Assembly: GCA_018715365.1 (NCBI GenBank)
Contig: DVLU01000016.1
Coordinates: forward strand, 1-35,999
Direction of reading: 5' to 3'
DNA from: Candidatus Ornithomonoglobus intestinigallinarum
GTDB lineage: Bacteria > Bacillota > Clostridia > UBA1381
DNA length: 35,999 nucleotides
The notes below the pieces were generated by a model, which did no database searches, was not told the DNA's origin, and worked only from the letters and a program-made list of their open reading frames with translations. Numbering within the stretch: position 1 is the stretch's first letter; every line of letters begins with the position of its first letter. A program made the position numbers and the translations under genes. Positions 1 to 6,263 of this stretch are shown piece after piece.

Positions 1-2
1 GA

Positions 3-62
3 AACTGGGGCAAGGTCTATGGGGAGCTGTCGATCATGTACGAGGGCAGGATGCCCGAATGA
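3..62 (+). CDS. 3' end of an unidentified protein, cut by the window edge
   Basis: An open frame enters from the left edge and ends at TGA (60-62). The visible C-terminus reads NWGKVYGELSIMYEGRMPE. The composition looks like real protein, but the fragment is too short to assign to a family. It lies next to the integrase remnant and may belong to the same integrated element. That link is inferred from position only. Confidence 0.35.
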   Translation, partial: NWGKVYGELSIMYEGRMPE

Positions 63-136
63 GTGGTATCACAAAAATACCGTCACATCAAGGGTTTACG
101 CAGCAAGCTGCTTCAATGAACGCCCTGAGGGCGCCC

Positions 137-165
137 TTGACATGCCGGAATTTTTATGATATATT
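137..165 (+). promoter_or_regulatory. Orphan SigA-type promoter
   Basis: TTGACA (137-142), a 17-bp spacer and TATATT (160-165) form a near-consensus vegetative promoter reading rightwards. No sense gene follows. Transcription would run through a small hairpin (GGGCAGG/CCTGCCC, about 174-195) and then antisense into the 3' end of the truncated integrase. It may be the promoter of a gene lost in the deletion that cut the integrase, or it may drive an antisense RNA. The stretch 63-254 otherwise holds only short hairpins. Confidence 0.45.
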
Positions 166-254
166 GTAGCTGGGGCAGGACGAATGCCCTGCCCTGAAAA
201 ATATAAATTTTACCACAGAAGCTTAATTTACAGAAAAAAATTCGCACGCCCAAT

Positions 255-1019
255 CTATCTGATACTTGCGGCTATAACGCTTCTATATGCATTGATGGTT
301 TTAAGAGGGCAAAAACACCACTTATGATCCTGAAACAAAAGTTGTTTGCATACCTTTATCTTTTTCTTTTCAAAATCAACATCCGGCCACTGAAGAGCGA
401 AAACTTCACTTTCTCTTAGACCTGTGTTCAAAGCGATATAATACGATACAATTAAATTCGTGCCGTGCAGCCGTTGTTCCATTGCAGCGCGTTCTTCCTG
501 AGTATACGTTTTAATCTCGCCTATATGCCTTGGATCGGGAGGGGGAGTGATCTCGCAGAAAATATCCTTTTTCATATATTTTCTCTTATACGCATACCCA
601 AATATGACCTTCAGTGTTTTAAACAGCCCTTTTACATATTCCTCGCTTAAATATGTTCTTTTTCCATTTATAAAATCTTCTATCATTGCACGGGTGATTT
701 GATACATATAATATGAACCAAATCTTTCGGCATAATGATTTCTGTAAAGCGAATCATAGCGTTTGATTGTTGCATAAGCCCGGGTTGCAGGCGCTTCTGT
801 TTCCATAAATTCTGTAAATACTTGTGAAAACGTTATCTTTTGGTTCTCTACATAATCGCCTGTATTATTGAGTTGATATAAAGCATCTGCAAGCGCTTTA
901 TCAGCCTCCCGTTTTGTCTTATAACCGCCTTTTTCAATTTGGGTTCTCTGATCTGAGGTTTTCCCAAGATCGATTCGGTACGACCATGTTTTTCCTCGTT
1001 TTCTGACACTGCCTTTCAT
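255..1019 (-). pseudogene. Truncated tyrosine recombinase (ICE/phage-type integrase)
   Basis: The 254-residue product has the layout of Tn916- or phage-type integrases: an N-terminal arm-binding domain (about 1-50, starting MKGSVRKRGKTWSYRI), a core-binding domain (about 60-165), and the beginning of the catalytic domain with the first catalytic Arg in LNTGLRESE (R202) and a probable catalytic Lys in PLKT (K240). It stops soon after LKTINAYRS, where full-length relatives continue for about 120 more residues. The HxxR box and the nucleophilic Tyr are therefore missing and it cannot recombine DNA. The start is supported by AAAGGAGGG six bases upstream. A TATAAT-like box lies at 1053-1058 without a clear -35. 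The gene is visibly more AT-rich than the rest of the window, as expected for transferred DNA. It is a remnant of an integrated element. Confidence 0.85.
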
Positions 1020-1111
1020 AATAAGCCCTCCTTTAAAGCAGATGATAATTAAATTATACCGGTAGCAACATCAGAATCTTAATTTTATACGCCCAAATTG
1101 CCTCAAAAAAA

Positions 1112-1235
1112 TTTGCCCACAAAAATTTTAACTTCAAGGCCCGAAAAACCGCATAACCATGCGGTTTTCCGGCGTTTTTGTGGGCAAATCGGTTTTTGAC
1201 CTCCGATTTTTGCGATTTGCCCACAATTTGCCCAC
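1112..1235. repeat. Cluster of TTTGCCCAC repeats, candidate integrase arm-type sites
   Basis: The nonamer TTTGCCCAC occurs directly at 1112-1120, 1216-1224 and 1227-1235, and inverted at 1180-1188. The last two direct copies are 11 bp apart, about one helical turn. The 14-mer TTTGCCCACAAAAA (1112-1125) is perfectly inverted at 1175-1188. The cluster lies directly upstream of the integrase start, where arm-type sites bound by the integrase N-terminal domain are normally found. That role is inferred from position and repetition. The gene-free stretch 1020-1373 consists of this cluster plus the hairpins listed separately. Confidence 0.6.
1141..1172. other. Hairpin within the arm-site cluster
   Basis: AAAACCGCAT (1145-1154) pairs perfectly with ATGCGGTTTT (1159-1168) around a 4-base loop. 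The stem extends to 14 bp with one mismatch. It lies exactly between the two inverted copies of TTTGCCCACAAAAA, so the whole region can fold into one long cruciform. It could be a bidirectional terminator or part of the attachment-site architecture. Confidence 0.5.
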
Positions 1236-1251
1236 ATAAATTTGAGATACA

Positions 1252-1362
1252 ATTAAATACGAAAAAACACGATTAACGACGAATCGCTAATCGTGTTTCG
1301 TGACCAAGTCTCAAAAATGGCTTATTTACTGGGGTTTCGAGCTGTATCGAATCGTATTTAAT
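1252..1362. repeat. 11-bp inverted repeat bracketing the probable attachment region
   Basis: ATTAAATACGA (1252-1262) recurs perfectly inverted as TCGTATTTAAT (1352-1362). The interval carries the terminator-like hairpin at 1262-1298 and about 50 bp of sequence with no other explanation. It sits between the arm-site cluster and the 3' end of the rubrerythrin gene, where an element/chromosome junction is expected. The core site itself could not be identified because the other end of the element is not in view. Confidence 0.4.
1262..1298 (-). terminator. Terminator-like hairpin downstream of rubrerythrin
   Basis: AAACACGATTA (1265-1275) and TAATCGTGTTT (1288-1298) form an 11-bp stem with a 12-base loop. 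Read on the minus strand, the stem runs into TTTTTT. This suits termination of the rubrerythrin transcript about 75 bp after its stop codon. The stem is AT-rich, so termination may be modest. Confidence 0.5.
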
Positions 1363-1373
1363 CTTATCTACGA

Positions 1374-1928
1374 TTAACCGAAATACCTCTTTAAAAGTCC
1401 CTCGAAGCCTTTTCCGTGTCTTGCTTCATCCTTAGCCATCTCATGAACGGTATCGTGGATAGCGTCGTAGCCAAGCTCCTTGGCTCTCTTTGCAAGCTCA
1501 AATTTGCCGGCAGTTGCACCGCACTCCGCTTCCGCTCTCATCTCAAGGTTCTTCTTCGTTGATACGTCAACAACCTCGCCGAGAAGCTCCGCAAACTTAG
1601 CTGCGTGTTCGGCCTCCTCATAAGCTGCCTGCAGATAGAACGCGCCTATCTCGGGATAGCCTTCGCGGATAGCCTGTCTGCTCATTGCAATATACATACC
1701 AACCTCAGTGCACTCGCCCTCAAAGTTAGCCTTAAGGCCTTCGTATACGTCAGCCTCGATCTGATCCTTTGCGCCTACGCCTATAACGTGCTCGCAAGCA
1801 AAGTTAAGACCTGCGCTTTCGTCAACCTTTGTAAACTTTGAACCAGGAACGCCGCACTGAGGGCACTTTTCGGGCGGATTGTCACCCTCATAAACATAAC
1901 CGCATACCGGACATACATACTTTGCCAT
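1374..1928 (-). CDS. Reverse rubrerythrin (peroxide/oxygen detoxification)
   Basis: The 184-residue protein has an N-terminal rubredoxin domain with two Cys pairs (C6/C9 and C22/C25) followed by a ferritin-like diiron domain with GECTE (about 71-75), EEAEH (about 104-108) and DEARH (about 167-171). This rubredoxin-first order defines reverse rubrerythrins, which in clostridia reduce hydrogen peroxide and oxygen with electrons from NADH via other carriers. It acts in the cytoplasm. The ATG at 1928 was chosen over an upstream in-frame codon because AAAGGAGG lies just before it and the rubredoxin domain begins there. It is a single-gene unit with its own consensus promoter. Rubredoxin and the oxidoreductase partner are not in the window. 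Confidence 0.93.
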   Translation of the reverse strand: MAKYVCPVCGYVYEGDNPPEKCPQCGVPGSKFTKVDESAGLNFACEHVIGVGAKDQIEADVYEGLKANFEGECTEVGMYIAMSRQAIREGYPEIGAFYLQAAYEEAEHAAKFAELLGEVVDVSTKKNLEMRAEAECGATAGKFELAKRAKELGYDAIHDTVHEMAKDEARHGKGFEGLLKRYFG

Positions 1929-2032
1929 AATTTTATCCTCCTTTAAATTATTTCTGCAGCCGCCGGGCATTTTCCGCCGGCTGCGTATCTGCTTTTTTAA
2001 CAACGTCTTTAATAAGACTTTGTTTTAATAAT

Positions 2033-2061
2033 ATTATAGCACTAAAATACGCAAATGTCAA
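2033..2061 (-). promoter_or_regulatory. SigA promoter of the rubrerythrin gene
   Basis: On the minus strand TTGACA (2061-2056), a 17-bp spacer and TATAAT (2038-2033) match the full vegetative consensus. The leader to the ATG is about 100 bases. The perfect match predicts strong expression, which fits an oxidative-stress protein. No obvious PerR box was recognised. Confidence 0.85.
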
Positions 2062-2129
2062 GACTATTTTTTTATTTTTACATACGATTCACAAATAATA
2101 TACAAAACCGACAAAGCACCCTGTCCCAT

Positions 2130-2158
2130 TTGACAATTCAGCGCAGTTATATTATAAT
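2130..2158 (+). promoter_or_regulatory. SigA promoter of the GNAT gene
   Basis: TTGACA (2130-2135), 17-bp spacer and TATAAT (2153-2158), a perfect consensus about 35 bases before the start codon. It is divergent from the rubrerythrin promoter; the two -35 boxes are about 70 bp apart. Confidence 0.85.
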
Positions 2159-2191
2159 AAAACAGGAAACTCAGGAAAGGAACGATGAGAA

Positions 2192-2659
2192 ATGGAAATC
2201 AGACGAGCGGGATCGGAAGACATTGAAGGCATCAAGCGCCTATTGGTGCAGGTGAACAACGTTCATGCCGACGGACGTCCCGACTTATTCAAGCATGACA
2301 AGAGAAAATACACAGATCAGGAGCTTAAAGCTCTGCTTGCGGATGATACGCGCCCCGTTTTTGCGGCGGTTGACGGCACATCGCTTTTGGGCTATGCCTT
2401 CTGCGTTGTTACGGACCACACTCCCGACAATAATCTTACGGACATTAAAACGCTTTATATAGACGACCTCTGCGTTGATGAAACGGCGCGCGGAAAGCAC
2501 ATAGGCACGTCGCTTTACGGGCACGTTAAAAAATGGGCAAAGGAAAACGGCTTCTATAATATAACGCTTAACGTTTGGTCATGCAACAAAAGCGCCGAAG
2601 CATTTTATAAAACGCTCGGTCTTGTGCCTCAGAAAACAACGCTCGAATCAATCCTCTGA
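2192..2659 (+). CDS. GNAT-family N-acetyltransferase
   Basis: The 155-residue protein has the GNAT fold signature. A central strand segment LYIDDLCVDETARGKHIGTSLYGHV (about 88-112) carries the acetyl-CoA pyrophosphate-binding RGKHIG loop. The conserved C-terminal part NVWSCNKSAEAFYKTLGL follows. It transfers an acetyl group from acetyl-CoA to an amine, but the substrate cannot be read from the sequence. Relatives with this pattern are annotated as RimI-like or small-molecule acetyltransferases. The start lies just after an AGGAACGATGAG purine tract. It is a monocistronic gene with its own promoter. Confidence 0.85.
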   Translation: MEIRRAGSEDIEGIKRLLVQVNNVHADGRPDLFKHDKRKYTDQELKALLADDTRPVFAAVDGTSLLGYAFCVVTDHTPDNNLTDIKTLYIDDLCVDETARGKHIGTSLYGHVKKWAKENGFYNITLNVWSCNKSAEAFYKTLGLVPQKTTLESIL

Positions 2660-2742
2660 CGCAAAAAAGGTATAATTTATTTACCGCACGTATACTTTGT
2701 TTACCACTTTCGTGGTTATAACAAATTTCATTTGATATTTTA

Positions 2743-2770
2743 TTGACTTTTTCGTTTGATTTGCTATAAT
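2743..2770 (+). promoter_or_regulatory. Promoter of fucI, with a possible upstream operator
   Basis: TTGACT (2743-2748), 16-bp spacer and TATAAT (2765-2770), 36 bases before the start. About 30 bp upstream of the -35 lies the small dyad ACCAC-TTTC-GTGGT (2703-2716) in a block where TTTACC occurs twice. This would suit an activator site, but no known operator was recognised. Confidence 0.65.
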
Positions 2771-2806
2771 AAAAGCAGAAAATCCAATACGGAAAGGAAT
2801 GTTAAT

Positions 2807-4588
2807 ATGTATCCAAGGATAGGAATCCGCCCCGTCATAGACGGACGCTGGGGCGGTATACGCGAAGGTCTTGAAGAACAGACGATGAACATGGCACGTG
2901 CGGCAAAGGAGCTTATCGAAAGCAACATAAAATACCGCGACGGTTCGCCCGTTCAGTGCATCATTGCGGAATCAACAATAGGCGGAGGCGCCGAGGCTGC
3001 CCGCTGCGAGGATTATTTCTCAAGGGAAAACGTGTGCGCAACTCTTTCGGTTACGCCGTGCTGGTGCTACGGCTCAGAGACGTTTGACATGAACCCGCAC
3101 ACAATAAAGGCCGTTTGGGGCTTTAACGGAACGGAACGCCCGGGAGCGGTTTATCTTGCTGCCGTTATGGCGGCGCACACGCAAAAGGGTCTTCCCGCGT
3201 TTTCGATATACGGCCATGACGTTCAGGATATGGACGACAAGTCAGTCCCCGCAGATGTTGCCGAAAAAATACTGCGCTTTGCAAAATGCGCCGTTGCTGT
3301 CGGACAGATGAAGAACAAGTCGTATGTAAATGTCGGCGGCGTTGCAATGGGCATAGCCGGCTCATACTGCGATGCGGAAATGTTCCAAAAATATTTCGGT
3401 ATTCGCCCCGAATGGGTTGACATGACCGAAGTGTTAAGGCGAATCACTCTCGAAATATATGACCACGACGAATACGAAAAGGCACTTGCATGGGCGAAGG
3501 AAAACTGCAAGGAGGGCTTTGATTTAAACGAGGGCAAGAATTTCCCCGAAATAATCAAAAAATCAAAGGTTGTTCCGGCCGATAAGGACTGGGAATTTAT
3601 CGTTAAGATGACGATGGTAATCCGCGACATTCTTTACGGAAACAAGAAGCTTGACGAAATGGGATGGCACGAAGAGGCTCTCGGCAAAAACGCAATCGCC
3701 GGCGGCTTCCAGGGGCAGAGAAACTGGACGGACTGGCTCCCGAACGGCGACTTTACCGAGGCTATAATGGCGTCGTCGTTTGACTGGAACGGCCCCAAGT
3801 CCCCCACTCCGTTTGCGACGGAAAACGATACGTTAAACGGCGTTGCCATGATGCTCGGCACTCTTGTAAGCGGAACCGCGCCGTGCTTCCATGACGTCCG
3901 TACATACTGGAGCCCCGAAGCGTGTGAAAGAATCACAGGCAAAAAGCCGCAGGGCAAAGCGTCGAACGGCTTTATCCATCTTATAAATTCCGGCGCAACG
4001 GCGCTTGACTGCACCGGCGCATCGGTAAACGAAAACGGCGAGCACTGCATGAAGCCGTTCTATGAAATGACAGACAAGGACATAAAGGCTTGCCTTGACG
4101 CAACAGACTGGTGCAGAGCAAATTACGAATATTTCCGCGGCGGCGGTTTCTCAAGCCACTTTAAAACAGGCGCGGAAATGCCCGTTACAATGCTCAGAGT
4201 AAATATCGTTGACGGCATAGGCCCCGTTATGCAGATAGCTGAGGGCCACACCGTAACGCTTGACGACGATATGCACAAGAAGCTTGACGTAAGGACAGAC
4301 CCGAGCTGGCCCACGACCTGGTTCGTTCCGGAGCTTACGGGCAAGGGTGCGTTTAAAGACGTTTACAGCGTAATGGCTAACTGGGGCGCAAACCACGGCG
4401 TAACCGTTTACGGTCACGTTGGCGCAGAGCTTATCACGCTTGCTTCTATGCTTCGCATACCGGTTGCAATGCACAACGTTTCGGACGATAAGATATACAG
4501 ACCTCACGCATGGGCGGCGTTCGGCACCGATAATCTTCAGAATGCCGACTTTGCAGCATGCAAGGCATACGGTCCCCTTTACAAATAA
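2807..4588 (+). CDS. fucI: L-fucose isomerase
   Basis: The 593-residue protein is collinear with Escherichia coli FucI (591 residues). Shared stretches include IGIRPVIDGR near the start, LEEQTMNMA, VTPCWCYGSET, WGFNGTERPGAVYLAA and FSIYGHDVQD. The metal and active-site region keeps the Glu of FTEAI (about E318), FDWNG, and the Asp of ATENDTLNG (about D341). It is a cytoplasmic, Mn-dependent ketol isomerase that converts L-fucose to L-fuculose; the family also accepts D-arabinose. The ATG at 2807 follows GGAAAGGAATG; an in-frame codon further up would add residues unlike the family. No fucose kinase, aldolase or permease is adjacent. The only sugar kinase in the window is the rhamnulokinase-family gene at 14885-16375. 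Confidence 0.95.
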   Translation: MYPRIGIRPVIDGRWGGIREGLEEQTMNMARAAKELIESNIKYRDGSPVQCIIAESTIGGGAEAARCEDYFSRENVCATLSVTPCWCYGSETFDMNPHTIKAVWGFNGTERPGAVYLAAVMAAHTQKGLPAFSIYGHDVQDMDDKSVPADVAEKILRFAKCAVAVGQMKNKSYVNVGGVAMGIAGSYCDAEMFQKYFGIRPEWVDMTEVLRRITLEIYDHDEYEKALAWAKENCKEGFDLNEGKNFPEIIKKSKVVPADKDWEFIVKMTMVIRDILYGNKKLDEMGWHEEALGKNAIAGGFQGQRNWTDWLPNGDFTEAIMASSFDWNGPKSPTPFATENDTLNGVAMMLGTLVSGTAPCFHDVRTYWSPEACERITGKKPQGKASNGFIHLINSGATALDCTGASVNENGEHCMKPFYEMTDKDIKACLDATDWCRANYEYFRGGGFSSHFKTGAEMPVTMLRVNIVDGIGPVMQIAEGHTVTLDDDMHKKLDVRTDPSWPTTWFVPELTGKGAFKDVYSVMANWGANHGVTVYGHVGAELITLASMLRIPVAMHNVSDDKIYRPHAWAAFGTDNLQNADFAACKAYGPLYK

Positions 4589-4595
4589 TCGCAAA

Positions 4596-4735
4596 ACAGG
4601 GCTGCCGCTTTCAGCGCAGACCACAACACAGCATAGCAGCTGTGTTGTTACAAACAAAACGCACCCGACGGCGTGATTTGTTCACTCCGAGTGGTGCGTT
4701 TTGTCCGTTCTGCAGCTGAAATCGAGCAGCCCTGT
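4596..4735. repeat. Nested palindromic repeat, copy A
   Basis: A 140-bp element begins 8 bp after the fucI stop. The outer arms ACAGGGCTGC (4596-4605) and GCAGCCCTGT (4726-4735) are perfect inverses, and pairing continues inwards imperfectly for about 26 bp. Inside are a 10-bp hairpin, ACAACACAGC/GCTGTGTTGT (4623-4632 and 4639-4648), and a core bounded by ACAAAACGCACC (4654-4665) and its inverse (4693-4704). The core sequence CGACGGCGTG...TTCACTCCGAG is itself semi-palindromic. A related copy lies at 13008-13203. It could be a REP/BIME-like or MITE-like element, a 3' mRNA stabiliser or terminator, or a structured RNA. No ORF is present. Confidence 0.8.
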
Positions 4736-4751
4736 GCTATCAGGCTTATTT

Positions 4752-4807
4752 TTTAGTGTCCCTGTTATTATATTTAGTGTCCCTCATCAGTGAATTTTAG
4801 TGTCCCC
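4752..4807. repeat. Three direct repeats TTTAGTGTCCCY
   Basis: The 12-mer TTTAGTGTCCCT occurs at 4752-4763 and 4773-4784, and with a final C at 4796-4807. The starts are 21 and 23 bp apart, about two helical turns. Sequence between copies is unrelated. Regular spacing of short direct repeats suggests binding sites for one protein. Multiple short repeats are found at the ends of IS21-type elements, so this may be a relic of a transposon end, but no transposase is near. Confidence 0.6.
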
Positions 4808-4816
4808 GGCCGCATT

Positions 4817-6115
4817 TTAAAGCTTCATAATTTTATCGGCGGCAACCATTATTCCGAGTTTTGCGGATTCATATGTCAGCCCGCCCTGCATATAGACCAT
4901 ATACGGCTCACGCATCGGGGCGTCGGCCGAAAGCTCGATTGACGAGCCCTGAACAAACGCTCCGGCGGCCATTATTACCTGATCCGAATAACCCGGCATA
5001 TCCCACGGCTCGGGAGTTACGAAGCTGTCCACCGGCGCGCCCTTCTGAATGCCGCGGCAGAACGCCTTCACTTTTTCGGGGTCGCCGAATTGTATCGACT
5101 GGATTATATCGTGGCGCGCTTCCGTCGGCAGCGGATCAACGTCAAAGCCGAGCTTTTCAAAAACGGCGGAGCAAAAAAGCGCCGATTTTATTGCCTGTGC
5201 CGTTATGTGCGGAGCCATAAACAAGCCCTGATAGAGCTGTCTGTTAAGTCCGAGCGACGCGCCACATTCCTTGCCTATCCCCACTGAGGTGAGCCTGTAG
5301 GCGCACAGCTCCACAAGGTCTGCGCGTCCGGCTATATAGCCGCCGCACGGGGCGATTCCCCCGCCCGGGTTTTTTATAAGCGAGCCCGCGGCAAGGTCGG
5401 CGCCGAAATGCGTCGGTTCTTTTATATCCGCAAATTCGCCGTAGCAGTTATCTACTATACATATGGTTTCGGGCGAACGTTCCTTAACAAAGGAAACTAT
5501 CTCCCCTATTTTTTCGGCGCTGTATGTCGGACGCCGGCCGTAGCCCTTTGAGCGCTGTATCATAACGGCGCGCACGTTCATATGCGAAAGCGTAAACGCA
5601 AGCTCGTCAAAATCGGGATTTCCGTCGTTGGCAAGCGGGATTTCCGTATACGTAACGCCGAAATCCTTAAGTGAGCCGCTGCCCGCTTTTCCGGATATGC
5701 CTATCGCTTCCTCAAGCGTATCGTACGGCTTGCCTGTTGCCGAAACGAGGTGGTCGCCCGGACGGAGCACGCCGAAAAGCATTGTTGACAGCGCGTGTGT
5801 GCCGTTTACAAAATTATGGCGCACAAGCGCATCCTCCGTACCGAAAATATCGGCATAGACTTTATCGAGCGTATCGCGTCCCAGGTCGTCATAGCCGTAG
5901 CCGGTTGTAGGCGCAAAATGCGCTTCGCTTACGCGGTTATCGGCAAACGCTTTCATAACGCGCCATTGGTTTATCTGTGCCGTGTCGTCAACACGCGCGA
6001 ACTGCTCCTTAAGAGCGTTTTCGGCAAGCTCCGCAAGGTTTATAACGCTGTCGGACAAGCCGAGAGCTTCTCTCATAAATTTATTTTTTTTGATTGCTTT
6101 AGCGCTTTCATTCAT
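4817..6115 (-). CDS. PLP-dependent methionine gamma-lyase family protein (YnbB-like)
   Basis: The 432-residue protein is a fold-type I PLP enzyme of the Firmicutes family called aluminium resistance protein or methionine gamma-lyase family (Pfam Met_gamma_lyase). Visible landmarks are GYGYDDLGRDTLDKVYADIFG (about 72-92), the HNFVNGTHA cofactor-phosphate region (about 100-108), IVDNCYGEFAD with the cofactor-binding Asp (about 220-230), and the Schiff-base Lys in AGSLIKNPGGGIAP (K248). Family members are cytoplasmic. Their physiological reaction is unsettled; C-S lyase activity on sulfur amino acids is the usual guess. The ATG at 6115 follows an AAAAAGGAT tract. It appears monocistronic, with its own promoter. 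Confidence 0.88.
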   Translation of the reverse strand: MNESAKAIKKNKFMREALGLSDSVINLAELAENALKEQFARVDDTAQINQWRVMKAFADNRVSEAHFAPTTGYGYDDLGRDTLDKVYADIFGTEDALVRHNFVNGTHALSTMLFGVLRPGDHLVSATGKPYDTLEEAIGISGKAGSGSLKDFGVTYTEIPLANDGNPDFDELAFTLSHMNVRAVMIQRSKGYGRRPTYSAEKIGEIVSFVKERSPETICIVDNCYGEFADIKEPTHFGADLAAGSLIKNPGGGIAPCGGYIAGRADLVELCAYRLTSVGIGKECGASLGLNRQLYQGLFMAPHITAQAIKSALFCSAVFEKLGFDVDPLPTEARHDIIQSIQFGDPEKVKAFCRGIQKGAPVDSFVTPEPWDMPGYSDQVIMAAGAFVQGSSIELSADAPMREPYMVYMQGGLTYESAKLGIMVAADKIMKL

Positions 6116-6168
6116 TCGAATTCATATCCTTTTTTTAATTTATACGCCGCATACGCGGCACAGGCTAT

Positions 6169-6198
6169 ATTATACCACGGTTTGGCGAAGCTTGTCAA
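6169..6198 (-). promoter_or_regulatory. SigA promoter of the PLP-lyase gene
   Basis: On the minus strand TTGACA (6198-6193) and TATAAT (6174-6169) with an 18-bp spacer. The leader holds a small hairpin, GCCGC-ATAC-GCGGC (about 6146-6159). Confidence 0.75.
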
Positions 6199-6225
6199 GT
6201 ATTCGGATTTTTATCCCCGAATTGA

Positions 6226-6257
6226 ATAAGGCTGCCTCAAAAAAGCGGCAGCCTTAT
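6226..6257 (-). terminator. Hairpin downstream of the acyl-CoA ligase gene
   Basis: ATAAGGCTGCC (6226-6236) and GGCAGCCTTAT (6247-6257) form a perfect 11-bp stem with a 10-base loop, six bases after the stop of the ligase gene. The following minus-strand bases are AT-rich but lack a long T run, so it may act as a weak terminator or a 3'-end stabiliser. Confidence 0.55.
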
Positions 6258-6263
6258 CGATTA

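Noticed and set aside
463..468. Frame-shifted full-length integrase
   Set aside because: The frames around 180-300 on the minus strand were read past the stop at 255. None continues into the expected HxxR or Tyr motifs, so the gene is truncated rather than split by one frameshift.
1262..1375. A tRNA gene as the integration target
   Set aside because: The bases GGTTTCGAGCTGTATCGAATC look slightly like a T-arm, but no acceptor stem, D-arm or anticodon arm could be drawn on either strand.
4596..4735. A CRISPR array
   Set aside because: The repeats here and at 4752-4807 are either palindromic single elements or 12-mers spaced by only about 10 bp, with no 30-40 bp spacers and no cas genes.
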